A DNA stretch of 64,000 bases from Bacteroidota bacterium (lineage in GTDB: Bacteria; Bacteroidota; Bacteroidia; Flavobacteriales; Weeksellaceae). Below the pieces are notes generated by a model. It made no database searches. It saw nothing but the letters and a program-made list of their open reading frames with translations, and was not told where the DNA came from. Shown here piece by piece: positions 45,471 to 53,367 of this stretch; the stretch's first letter is position 1, and each line of letters opens with the position of its first letter. The stretch covers positions 62,001 to 126,000 of the forward strand of contig JAEWOD010000027.1 of assembly GCA_023461035.1 (NCBI GenBank), read 5' to 3'. A program made the translations under genes and the position numbers.

Positions 45471-45959
45471 ATGACGAACAACAAACTTGACATAAAACTT
45501 AGACCGACAGAAATTGCAGACTTGGACACTTTATTTGAATTTCAACTTGACAAGGAAGGTGCATACTTAGCTGCATTTATGCCAAAAGACCCGACAAACA
45601 AAACAGCGTATTTGACGAAATTCGCAAAACTACTGAGCGACCCAACGGTAAACAATCAGACAATTTTAATTGACAATATAATCGTAGGAAGTGTTGCTAA
45701 ATTCGTAATGGAAGGCAATGCGGAAATCACCTATTGGTTAGACAAAAAATTTTGGGGACAAGGTGTTGCGACAATGGCTCTAAAAAATCTTCTTGACATT
45801 GAAACGACCAGACCAATTTTTGGACGAGTTGCGTTTGACAATTTTGGTTCGCAAAAAGTTTTAGAAAAATGTGGTTTTGTAAAAATCGGCTCTGACAAAG
45901 GTTTTGCAAACGCACGACAAACAGAAATAGAAGAATTTATTTACAAACTTGACAACTAA
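45471..45959 (+). CDS. GNAT-family N-acetyltransferase (RimJ/RimL-like)
   Basis: 162-residue acetyltransferase of the RimJ/RimL branch: IKLRPTEIADLDTLFEFQ at the N-terminus, ITYWLDKKFWGQGVATMAL as the acetyl-CoA pyrophosphate-binding region (Q/R-x-x-G-x-G/A, about 88-104), and VAFDNFGSQKVLEKCGFVKIG as the C-terminal signature. It would acetylate a protein N-terminus or a small molecule; the substrate is unknown. All twelve aspartates use GAC, a marked contrast with mostly GAT use in genes such as fbp, suggesting separate ancestry. Confidence 0.88.
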   Translation: MTNNKLDIKLRPTEIADLDTLFEFQLDKEGAYLAAFMPKDPTNKTAYLTKFAKLLSDPTVNNQTILIDNIIVGSVAKFVMEGNAEITYWLDKKFWGQGVATMALKNLLDIETTRPIFGRVAFDNFGSQKVLEKCGFVKIGSDKGFANARQTEIEEFIYKLDN

Positions 45960-46217
45960 CAACAAAATAAAAACGCCCCATAACACGGGTTTTTCGACAG
46001 GCGGATCGACGTTCAAAGCGGAACTACTTGCGCGAATATCAGGCTCCGAGCCGTTATCTGCTATATGACAACTGACCGTACCAAAAAAAAGTTCGTACAT
46101 TTGCAGACACAAAAACTTTAATAACACGAAATGTAAAATATAATTTCTTTCAGACAAACTAAAACGACAATCGAAAAAACGACTTGTTGTATTGTTTAAT
46201 CTTTCAAGAAAGAAGTT
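45960..46217. other. 258-bp spacer C
   Basis: ATAACACGG at 45980-45988 and CCGTTAT at 46051-46057 form the ends of an imperfect inverted repeat. The right motif GCCGTTAT...GACAAC (46050-46072) closely matches spacer A's boundary at 44156-44174. About 145 bp of AT-rich leader then precede the ABC-F gene and probably contain its promoter. Confidence 0.6.
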
Positions 46218-47804
46218 ATGTTGATTTTACAAAACATTTCATACACACACCCCAACAAAGATTTACTGTTTGACGACATCAATCTCAAAGTAAACAATCA
46301 CGAAAAGACAGCTTTAATAGGCAACAACGGAACAGGAAAATCTACGCTGCTAAAAATCATTGCCAATGAATTGCAAGCATCAAACGGACAAATAAGCGTT
46401 GAAACCGAACCTTATCATGTTCCGCAAGTTTTCGGGCAATTCAATCAGTTGACCATCGCACAGGCGTTGCAAATCGAAGACAAATTGAATGCTTTGAAAG
46501 AGATTTTGAACGGCAACACAAGCGAAGAAAATTTCAATTTGCTCAATGACGATTGGACGATTGAAGACCGTTGCAACGAAGCCTTAGCCTATTGGCAGCT
46601 CAACGGTTTGGACTTGTCGCAAAAAATGGAAACGTTAAGTGGCGGACAAAAAACAAAAGTTTTCCTTGCCGGGATTTCCATTCATCAACCCGAATTGATT
46701 TTGTTGGACGAGCCGAGTAATCATTTAGACATAGCCAGCCGACAACTTTTGTACGACTTTGTTCAAACCACAAAAAGCACTTTAATTATCGTAAGCCACG
46801 ACAGAAAATTACTCAATCTTTTGAACAGCATTTGTGAGTTAAGCAAACACGGAATTAAAGTTTATGGCGGTAATTACGACTTTTACAAAGAACAAAAGCG
46901 AATAGAAAACAATGCTTTGAGCCAAGACATTCAAAGCAAAGAAAAAGCGTTGCGAAAAGCCAAAGAGAAAGAACGGGAAACTTTGGAACGTCAGCAAAAA
47001 TTGGACAGTCGCGGCAAAAGCAAGCAAGAAAAATCGGGCGTTGCCCGAATAATGATGAATACCTTGCGGAACAACGCAGAAAACAGCACTTCAAGATTGA
47101 AAAGTGTTCACGCAGAAAAAATCGGTGGACTTTCGCAAAACTTACAAGACCTTCGTTCTTCGCTGCCCGACATGGATAAAATGAAATTCGGTTTTGATCA
47201 TTCAGCGTTACATAAAGGGAAAATTCTGATTACGGCAGCAGCGATAAACTTTGGCTACGACAACAGACCGCTTTGGAAAGACGACTTGACTTTTCAAATC
47301 ACAAGTGGCGAACGCATTGTCTTGAAAGGGAAAAACGGTTCGGGAAAAACAACTTTGATAAAACTAATTTTGGGCGACATTGAACCGCAAACAGGAACTG
47401 TTTATCGGGCAGATAACAAATCGGTTTACATTGATCAAGATTATTCCTTGCTCAACAACCAACTGAAAGTTTACGAACAAGCCCAACAATTCAACACTTC
47501 AGCATTGCAGGAACACGAAATCAAAATCCGCTTAAACCGATTTTTATTTACAAAAGAAGATTGGGACAAACCTTGCATTGCTTTGAGCGGTGGAGAAAGA
47601 ATGCGTTTACTAATTTGTTGTTTGACCATTAACAGCCAATCGCCCGACATCATTATCCTTGATGAACCAACAAATAATCTGGATATTCAAAATGTGGAAA
47701 TACTGACAACAGCAATCAACGAGTATCAAGGAACGCTGATTGTGGTATCGCACGATGAAACATTTTTGGAACAAATAAATATCGAACGGACAATTGAACT
47801 CTGA
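46218..47804 (+). CDS. ABC-F family ATPase
   Basis: 528-residue soluble protein with two ABC domains and no membrane segments, the ABC-F layout. Domain 1 has Walker A GNNGTGKST, signature LSGGQKTKVFLAG and Walker B LILLDEPSNHLD. The linker is a charged coiled coil (about 215-310). Domain 2 has GKNGSGKTT, LSGGERMRLLICC and IIILDEPTNNLD. ABC-F proteins act on the ribosome, either as translation factors (EttA/Uup type) or as antibiotic-resistance ribosome-protection proteins. Its place in an accessory array and absence of Uup-type C-terminal extension leave resistance possible, but the subfamily cannot be set from sequence alone. Confidence 0.88.
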   Translation: MLILQNISYTHPNKDLLFDDINLKVNNHEKTALIGNNGTGKSTLLKIIANELQASNGQISVETEPYHVPQVFGQFNQLTIAQALQIEDKLNALKEILNGNTSEENFNLLNDDWTIEDRCNEALAYWQLNGLDLSQKMETLSGGQKTKVFLAGISIHQPELILLDEPSNHLDIASRQLLYDFVQTTKSTLIIVSHDRKLLNLLNSICELSKHGIKVYGGNYDFYKEQKRIENNALSQDIQSKEKALRKAKEKERETLERQQKLDSRGKSKQEKSGVARIMMNTLRNNAENSTSRLKSVHAEKIGGLSQNLQDLRSSLPDMDKMKFGFDHSALHKGKILITAAAINFGYDNRPLWKDDLTFQITSGERIVLKGKNGSGKTTLIKLILGDIEPQTGTVYRADNKSVYIDQDYSLLNNQLKVYEQAQQFNTSALQEHEIKIRLNRFLFTKEDWDKPCIALSGGERMRLLICCLTINSQSPDIIILDEPTNNLDIQNVEILTTAINEYQGTLIVVSHDETFLEQINIERTIEL

Positions 47805-47824
47805 AGAGATACAGCAGGTAACAA

Positions 47825-47928
47825 GCAGATGGCAAAAGAGCGGAGTTCTCGGTAAATTGAAAGTTCCGGTTTCGATTACCACCAATGCTGTGAGCATTGG
47901 CTTTTTTTACTTAATTTAGCTAACGGCT
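47825..47928. repeat. ~104-bp direct repeat, copy 1
   Basis: Runs from GCAGATGGCAAAAGAGCGG to TTAGCTAACGGCT. It matches 49009-49113 with one inserted base and four substitutions by eye. Each copy carries the terminator hairpin near its right end. Confidence 0.85.
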
Positions 47929-47942
47929 CACAGCATTGGTGG
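47879..47942. repeat. 17-bp inverted repeat overlapping the terminator
   Basis: CCACCAATGCTGTGAGC (47879-47895) is perfectly complementary to GCTCACAGCATTGGTGG (47926-47942). Pairing of these arms would exclude the shorter terminator hairpin, so the two structures are alternatives. Confidence 0.75.
47882..47908 (+). terminator. Rho-independent terminator after ABC-F
   Basis: CCAATGCT-GTG-AGCATTGG hairpin followed by C and seven T. The same hairpin sits in the second repeat copy, where one pair is lost. Confidence 0.8.
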
Positions 47943-48056
47943 CTACGTTCGTGCAAAACCGAACCTTTCAGCTTCGATTTTCCGCTCCCTCGCCAAGTTG
48001 CCGAATCGTTGGCCGATATGCTAAAACAACAGCCTTCCAAAATTGAAAGACACAAA

Positions 48057-48959
48057 ATGAAAAAACTACTGTTTAAAATAGCACTTATGGTTTTACTATC
48101 ATTACCTATTGTAACGATGGCTCAAAGATTTTATCCTTCTAATTTTGAAGAATTAGGATATTATTCGTCCAAAACCGAAACGCTAAAAATCAATGATAGA
48201 TATATCAAAATCGCAGGATTTGAACAAATAAACGACACAATATATCAATCAGAGAATGAAGAAACTTTAATTTTTCATGGAAATAAACTGACTTCATATT
48301 CTGAGCTAATTATTGATTATTATTTCCCTACAACCACCGATTTAACACGATTTCTAAAAAGACTGAAAGAAACTGGTTATACTTTCAAAAAAAATGATTA
48401 TCAGAAAAAAAATGATAGAGAAGAAACACTGCATTTTCAAATAAGTAAAAATGTAAAGTATAAATCACAATTACGCAACAAAATACGCTTTACCGTAAAA
48501 GAACCTAATATTGACATACCTTATCTCAGGCCTGTTACAACCGATAGCTATCCTTTTCAAAACTCGGTTTGGTTTATCAATTCTTCGGGAAATGAGTATA
48601 TTGAATTGAGCCCAAACCCGGAAAAAAATAAAGATGAAAGTCGCATAGAATTTTTAGATGACAAGAATGTTATCATAGTCTTTAATCTGGATAATTGTCG
48701 CCAATCTTTCAAAGGGACTTATAATCCTATCCCTTTTATTGACCAAAGAAATAATTTGATGGATATCAGACTCGAATTTCCTATCATCGAACCTTCTTTT
48801 AAGATTGAACAGACTACTGATTTGTCCGAAAGATGCCAATATTTTATAGACATTCTTACACATAAAAAAGGATTGAAAGTTCATATTTACGATGATGGTT
48901 TACTATTAAAAAGGGAAGAAATGGTGCCACCATTGGAACCAATAGGAAATGGTTTTTAA
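48057..48959 (+). CDS. Secreted protein of unknown function
   Basis: 300-residue protein starting at the ATG at 48057 (MKKLLFKIALMVLLSLPIVTMAQ), a signal peptide of about 23 residues; the in-frame ATG-like region upstream belongs to the boundary motif. The mature protein is rich in charged residues and predicted beta-strands, with no Cys pairs or repeats beyond a lone Cys in LDNCRQSF and another in SERCQYF. No family was recognised. The gene is bracketed by two copies of the ~104-bp repeat, so it could be lost or gained as a unit of about 1.18 kb. Confidence 0.7.
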   Translation: MKKLLFKIALMVLLSLPIVTMAQRFYPSNFEELGYYSSKTETLKINDRYIKIAGFEQINDTIYQSENEETLIFHGNKLTSYSELIIDYYFPTTTDLTRFLKRLKETGYTFKKNDYQKKNDREETLHFQISKNVKYKSQLRNKIRFTVKEPNIDIPYLRPVTTDSYPFQNSVWFINSSGNEYIELSPNPEKNKDESRIEFLDDKNVIIVFNLDNCRQSFKGTYNPIPFIDQRNNLMDIRLEFPIIEPSFKIEQTTDLSERCQYFIDILTHKKGLKVHIYDDGLLLKREEMVPPLEPIGNGF

Positions 48960-49008
48960 AAGAACCTGCAAAAAACAAAATGAATAAACCAGCACAATCG
49001 CACAACAT

Positions 49009-49113
49009 GCAGATTGGCAAAAGAGCGGAGTTATCGGTAAATTGAAAGGTCCGGTTTCGATTACCGTCAATGCTGTGAGCATTGGCTTTTTTTACTTAAT
49101 TTAGCTAACGGCT
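49009..49113. repeat. ~104-bp direct repeat, copy 2
   Basis: Near-identical to 47825-47928. It ends in the same TTAGCTAACGGCT, after which the two spacers diverge completely. Confidence 0.85.
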
Positions 49114-49159
49114 GGGGTTTCACGCAAGCTCAAACCCTGCGTGAAGCCCGGAGCCGTTG
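49106..49159. repeat. attC-like imperfect palindrome
   Basis: Outer arms TAACGGCT (49106-49113) and AGCCGTTG (49152-49159), inner arms TTTCACGCA (49118-49126) and TGCGTGAA (49138-49145), with unpaired bases between them. This two-block folded layout, AAC at one end and GTT at the other, recalls integron attC sites, but the 7-bp core consensus fits only partly. Confidence 0.6.
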
Positions 49160-49219
49160 GCAGCAATTCTAACGATTTACAAAACGAATTAAGTTTTTTT
49201 TGACGGGAAACATTTAATT

Positions 49220-50743
49220 ATGAAAACAAAAAATTTACTTCTCACAACTGTTTGTTTTTTCTTTTTATCAACCTCAAAAGGACAAACAATAAAATTTGAC
49301 AAACTTGATTCGTGTGCGAAAAAATTGATGGTTGATTTTAATTTACCAGGAATTGCTGTAGGGATCGTACAAAATGACTCAATTCTATTTGCCAAAGGAT
49401 ATGGAGTGAGAGAAATTAATAAAGATATGCCAGTAAATACCAATACAATTTTTGGAATTGGATCAATTTCAAAATCGTTTACAGCATTAACTTTAGGAAT
49501 ATTAGTTAACCAAGGAAAAATAAATTGGGACGATCGTGTTATAGATTACCTTCCTGACTTTGAATTGTATGCTCCGTATGTAACTGAAAATTTTACTATC
49601 AGAGATTTACTTACGCATAGAAGCGGACTTAATTGGACAAGTGGAGGAACACTTTGGTATCATTCTGATTTAACCAGAACAGATGTGATTAAAGGTTTAA
49701 GATATTTAAAACCGATTTCGGGATATAGGGACAAGCCAGCATATCAAAATGTAATGTATTTGGTTGCTAGTGAAATTGTAAAAAAAGTAAGTGGAATAAC
49801 ATGGGACGAATTTCTTAAAGTTAATGTTTTCGATAAAATAAATATGAAAAGCAGTACTTCCATTTCAAATGAACGTGAAGCAAGTACAAATTTAGCTCAA
49901 CCTCATATTTGGAACGACAATTTTGAAAAGGTAGTTATTGAACAAGAGAAAGGCGATAATTTGGCACCTGCAGGATTTGTTTATTCCTCTGTCAATGATA
50001 TGATGAACTATATGAGATTGCTATTGAGAGATGGAATATTTGAAAAAGATACTATTGTTTCAAAAGATATTATTGATGAAATTTTTACGCCACAAATAAT
50101 ATTTCCTATACTACCACCGCCTATCCATAATGAATTTACTTCGTATGGTTTCGGTTGGTGGATAACTCCAAAGAACGGTCATAAAATAATAGACCATAGC
50201 GGAGGGATAGACGGTATGTCTGCAAATCTTGTTATGATTAAAGATCTGGATATCGGAATAATTGTACTAACAAATACAAACGAATTAGCTCCCTTTATAA
50301 TGACATCCGAATTATTAGAACAAGTCCTTTTCGACAAGTCATACAACCAATACAATGCCCTTAAAAAATACAGAGATGATTTACTCGTTCAAGAAAAAGG
50401 GAATAAAGAAAAACTTGAAAAACTACGAGTAACTGGAACAAAGCCCTCATTAGATTTGAAATTATATGCAGGTACATATAATGACAAAATGTATGGAGAT
50501 ATTTTTATAAAGTATAATGATGGTAATTTAGAAATTAGTTTTTCACATACTCTGCTTTTTAAAGCTAAATTGAGGCATTGGCAATATGATACATTCATGA
50601 TAGATTGGTATGATGCTCGTGTGCCTAATGGTTTTGTCACCTTTAATTTTAATGCAAATAGAGAAATTATCGGAATTACACTCGACCAGCAAAATCTATT
50701 AGACGTTGATTTCAGCGAATTAGAAATAAAAAAGAAAAACTAA
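49220..50743 (+). CDS. Serine beta-lactamase-family (class C-like) hydrolase
   Basis: 507-residue secreted protein with signal peptide residues 1-22. The penicillin-binding/class C beta-lactamase fold motifs are present: S82-I-S-K85 (SxxK), Y175-Q-N177 (YxN) and H326-S-G-G as the third element. A C-terminal DUF3471-like beta domain (about 420-505) follows. Proteins of this layout are often esterases or D-amino-acid peptidases rather than true beta-lactamases, so no resistance is claimed. It lies alone after spacer E. Confidence 0.88.
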   Translation: MKTKNLLLTTVCFFFLSTSKGQTIKFDKLDSCAKKLMVDFNLPGIAVGIVQNDSILFAKGYGVREINKDMPVNTNTIFGIGSISKSFTALTLGILVNQGKINWDDRVIDYLPDFELYAPYVTENFTIRDLLTHRSGLNWTSGGTLWYHSDLTRTDVIKGLRYLKPISGYRDKPAYQNVMYLVASEIVKKVSGITWDEFLKVNVFDKINMKSSTSISNEREASTNLAQPHIWNDNFEKVVIEQEKGDNLAPAGFVYSSVNDMMNYMRLLLRDGIFEKDTIVSKDIIDEIFTPQIIFPILPPPIHNEFTSYGFGWWITPKNGHKIIDHSGGIDGMSANLVMIKDLDIGIIVLTNTNELAPFIMTSELLEQVLFDKSYNQYNALKKYRDDLLVQEKGNKEKLEKLRVTGTKPSLDLKLYAGTYNDKMYGDIFIKYNDGNLEISFSHTLLFKAKLRHWQYDTFMIDWYDARVPNGFVTFNFNANREIIGITLDQQNLLDVDFSELEIKKKN

Positions 50744-50936
50744 TTTAGAAAAAAACAGCTACCAACGGTTTGGAATAAGACGGCCTGAACGTTCCCATTC
50801 GACAGTTTTTCGTAAATTTGAGCTTTGTCGCTCGTTCGGAATTTTCTGCCCAAAGTCCTGCCAGAATGTAAAGCCGCCGGGTATTAAAGCCAGCCCTAAC
50901 AAGATGACCGTGCAAACATCAAACGGACAACAAGAA
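50744..50936. other. 193-bp spacer F
   Basis: Structured, more GC-rich than the flanks. It shares CAGTTTTTCGTAAATTTG (50803-50820) with spacer A (44132-44147, two T fewer). A weaker boundary-like GCCCTAACAAGATGACC lies at 50893-50909. Inverted elements (CGAACGTT-like and CTCGTTCGG) are imperfect. Confidence 0.45.
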
Positions 50937-51428
50937 ATGAAAAGAATAATTGTAATTTTCAGCTTGACCCTTTTCACTTTGACAGCGTGCAAAAACTCAA
51001 ATGAACAGACAAGACAAAAAATAAACGAAATGACATATCCTGTAAAAACTATCAGCATTTCAATCAACAAACCAGCCGACAAAGTGTATGAATTTGCTTC
51101 AAAACCCGAAAACTTTCCTATTTGGGTAGAATTTATAAAATCTATGACAAAGGAAAGCGAAAGCCTTTGGTTGGCAAAAACAGATTTGGGAAACATCAAA
51201 ATTCAATTTGTCCCTAAAAACGAATTTGGAATTATAGACCATTTGGTAATACTTCCAGACAGTTCAACAGTAACCAATCCTATGAGAGTAATTGAAAACG
51301 GAAAAGGTAGCGAATTAGTTTTTACACTTTTTTGGATGCCAAACAGAACAGAAGAAGAGTTTAACCAAGATGCAAAATTGATTGAAAACGACTTGACAAA
51401 AATTAAAACGATACTTGAAGCGGAATAA
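50937..51428 (+). CDS. SRPBCC-family lipoprotein
   Basis: 163-residue lipoprotein starting at the ATG at 50937 (MKRIIVIFSLTLFTLTAC); an in-frame ATG at 50904 would add 11 residues before the signal. Cys18 is followed by KNSNEQ. The mature domain is SRPBCC-like (VKTISISINKPADKVYEFASKPENFPIWVEFIKSMTKE), a hydrophobic-ligand-binding fold, here on the periplasmic side. It is the third SRPBCC gene in this accessory stretch. Ligand unknown. Confidence 0.8.
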   Translation: MKRIIVIFSLTLFTLTACKNSNEQTRQKINEMTYPVKTISISINKPADKVYEFASKPENFPIWVEFIKSMTKESESLWLAKTDLGNIKIQFVPKNEFGIIDHLVILPDSSTVTNPMRVIENGKGSELVFTLFWMPNRTEEEFNQDAKLIENDLTKIKTILEAE

Positions 51429-51525
51429 ACAATGAACCGCCAACAAGACCCGATGTCGCGGATTTGCAATCCGTACCAAGCCAAACCCGATTTATATTAT
51501 TTATCGCATAGACAAACCTGCTTAT
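51429..51525. other. Right-end spacer of the accessory region
   Basis: Contains CGGATT-TGC-AATCCG, a perfect 6-bp hairpin with three-base loop, inside GTCGCGGATTTGCAATCCG. It separates the last plus-strand accessory gene from the convergent core gene olsF-like. Confidence 0.4.
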
Positions 51526-53367
51526 TTAAACTTCCGCACCATTTCCTCCTCCGTTCAGCTTACGGTTCAGCTCCGCCTGGAATTCCTCCAAAACCGGTTT
51601 TACGGTGCTTTCCGGCAAGTCTGAAATGCGAATGTACATCAGCCCGTCAATCGCATCATTGAACTTCGGATCCACATTAAACCCGATAAGCTTTGCATTT
51701 TGTTTGATGTATTTTTTGATCAGAACCGGGAGGCGTAGGACATTTGGTTCAATTTCATCGATGAGTTTGTCAAACTTATTCAAATCGGCTTCGGCTTCAT
51801 CAAAAAAGAACTCTTTGTCCTCGTCCTTCAGTTTCACTTTGAATTCGTTTTTCGGCCGTACATATTGCGCCACATAAGGATCGTAATAATGTGATTTCAT
51901 GAATTCGATCATCAAAGATTTCGAAAAATCGGAAAACTGATTGGAAATGGAAACACTGCCTATGATGTATTTTTCTTCCGGATTTCGCAACGTAACATGT
52001 ACAATTCCCCTCCACAACAAGAAAAGCGGCATAGGTTTTTGCTGGTAATCCGGCACTACAAAAGCACGCCCCATTTCTATACATTTTTTGAAAAACGGAT
52101 GAAGCTCAGGCTCTATGTGAAATAATTCGTGAAGATAAAAACCATTTACACCAAACTGTTCATAAACCTCTTTTCCAAGTGCCATCCGGTAAGCGCCGAC
52201 GATTTGTTGTGTATCTTCATCCCATAAAAACATGTGGTGGTAATGCACATCATAACGATCCAAATCAATTTCCTGATTCGTTCCCTCGCCTATTTCCCGA
52301 AATGTCAATTCGCGTAAACGTCCTATTTCCCGCAAGATATTGGGAATTTCATGGGCTTTGGTAAAATAACATTCATAATTATTGTTCTTAAACAACAACA
52401 TATCTTCTATCTTCCTAAGCTCATTTATCTCATTGATAATTAATTCCTTGTCGGTTTCTTTGACGATTGGTTTAGGTTTTTTGCTGGTGGTGTTGATGGC
52501 TATAGTCGCAGGAATTTTTAATGTTTCCATCAACAAAGATTTTTTCTGGGTATAATAGGTCGAAAGCGAATAAGTTTTCTTTCGGAGGAATTCGCAAAAT
52601 GATTCGATGTCTTCAAATTCCTGTTGTTGTTTGAACAAAATCGGCTTCCCGATTCTGATTTGAATGGGTTTTGTTCTCGGCCGCACCATTTCAGATGGGA
52701 GCATCGCTGTTTGTAAATTGGGGCTTAAAGCTGACATCCTGTAAAACAACGGGCTGTTTTTTGCCCGGAAATACATGGGAATAATCGGAACATTTAACTT
52801 TTTAATCAGTTTGATCGCAGATTCCTGCCATTGTCTGTCCGTTACATTTCCATCTTCGTCTTTGGTAGAAACTTCGCCTGCCGGAAAAATCCCGAGGCAA
52901 CCACCATCCCGCACATGACGCAGTGCTTCCCGCATTCCCGAACTGCTGCTATATACTTCTTTACGGGTTTCAAACGGATTTACCGCAATGACCATCGGCT
53001 CAAGCGGTTTGATTTTATGCAAAAGGAAATTACCCATCACTTTAAAATCGGGACGTATTTTCCCGATGATATGCATCATCAGAATTCCGTCCAAAGCACC
53101 AAGTGGATGATTGGAAACGATCACAAAAGGGCCTTCTTTAGGAATTCGGTTTAAATCCACATCATGCAACTCATAGGTGATTTCTAAATCATCCAACAGG
53201 AATTCTAAAAAATCAGGTGCATTTTTCTCCCAACCTCTATTGTAAAGATCATTTAATTTAGAAAGTCCGCCAATCTTTTTATAAAGCCAAGCGACAGGAT
53301 AACCGAAAGGCCCAATTTTTTTTAGGCCCGATGCTTGGTAAATATCTTTTGTGCTGACTAGAATCAT
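51526..53367 (-). CDS. olsF: Bifunctional acyltransferase, OlsF-like ornithine-lipid synthase
   Basis: 613-residue fusion of a PlsC-type O-acyltransferase (about 1-280) and a GNAT/OlsB-type N-acyltransferase (about 330-520). The PlsC motif NHPLGALD (catalytic His and Asp near 85-90) and FPAGEVST are visible. The C-terminal half carries YHHMFLWDEDTQQIVGAYRM and the family's ELFHIEP and GRAFV elements. This order matches OlsF, described in Flavobacterium johnsoniae and Serratia as making ornithine lipids. The start overlaps the aspartate kinase stop by four bases. Assignment as OlsF is from domain order; a lysophospholipid acyltransferase-hemolysin fusion is the more general name. Confidence 0.78.
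   Translation of the reverse strand: MILVSTKDIYQASGLKKIGPFGYPVAWLYKKIGGLSKLNDLYNRGWEKNAPDFLEFLLDDLEITYELHDVDLNRIPKEGPFVIVSNHPLGALDGILMMHIIGKIRPDFKVMGNFLLHKIKPLEPMVIAVNPFETRKEVYSSSSGMREALRHVRDGGCLGIFPAGEVSTKDEDGNVTDRQWQESAIKLIKKLNVPIIPMYFRAKNSPLFYRMSALSPNLQTAMLPSEMVRPRTKPIQIRIGKPILFKQQQEFEDIESFCEFLRKKTYSLSTYYTQKKSLLMETLKIPATIAINTTSKKPKPIVKETDKELIINEINELRKIEDMLLFKNNNYECYFTKAHEIPNILREIGRLRELTFREIGEGTNQEIDLDRYDVHYHHMFLWDEDTQQIVGAYRMALGKEVYEQFGVNGFYLHELFHIEPELHPFFKKCIEMGRAFVVPDYQQKPMPLFLLWRGIVHVTLRNPEEKYIIGSVSISNQFSDFSKSLMIEFMKSHYYDPYVAQYVRPKNEFKVKLKDEDKEFFFDEAEADLNKFDKLIDEIEPNVLRLPVLIKKYIKQNAKLIGFNVDPKFNDAIDGLMYIRISDLPESTVKPVLEEFQAELNRKLNGGGNGAEV

Larger units (their letters stand above)
47805..48056. 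other. 252-bp spacer D
   Basis: Contains the first copy of a ~104-bp repeat (47825-47928), a terminator hairpin (47882-47908), a 17-bp inverted repeat that competes with it, and the boundary variant GCCGATATGCTAAAACAAC (48012-48030), followed by the next gene's ATG 27 bp later. Confidence 0.65.
48960..49219. other. 260-bp spacer E
   Basis: Contains the second copy of the ~104-bp repeat, its terminator, and a 54-bp attC-like palindrome (49106-49159) ending in GCCGTTGGCAGC. The next gene begins 60 bp later. Confidence 0.65.

Noticed and set aside
49220..50743. True beta-lactamase resistance gene
   Set aside because: The SxxK, YxN and HSG motifs and C-terminal DUF3471-like domain are shared with esterases and peptidases; resistance cannot be inferred.
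43838..51525. Classical class 1-type integron
   Set aside because: No intI gene or attI site is visible, and spacer core sites match GTTRRRY only partly; only a cassette-like arrangement is claimed.
43838..51525. Anti-phage defence island
   Set aside because: None of the products (SRPBCC, GNAT, ABC-F, beta-lactamase family) is a recognised defence component by its motifs, and no nuclease-sensor pairs are present.
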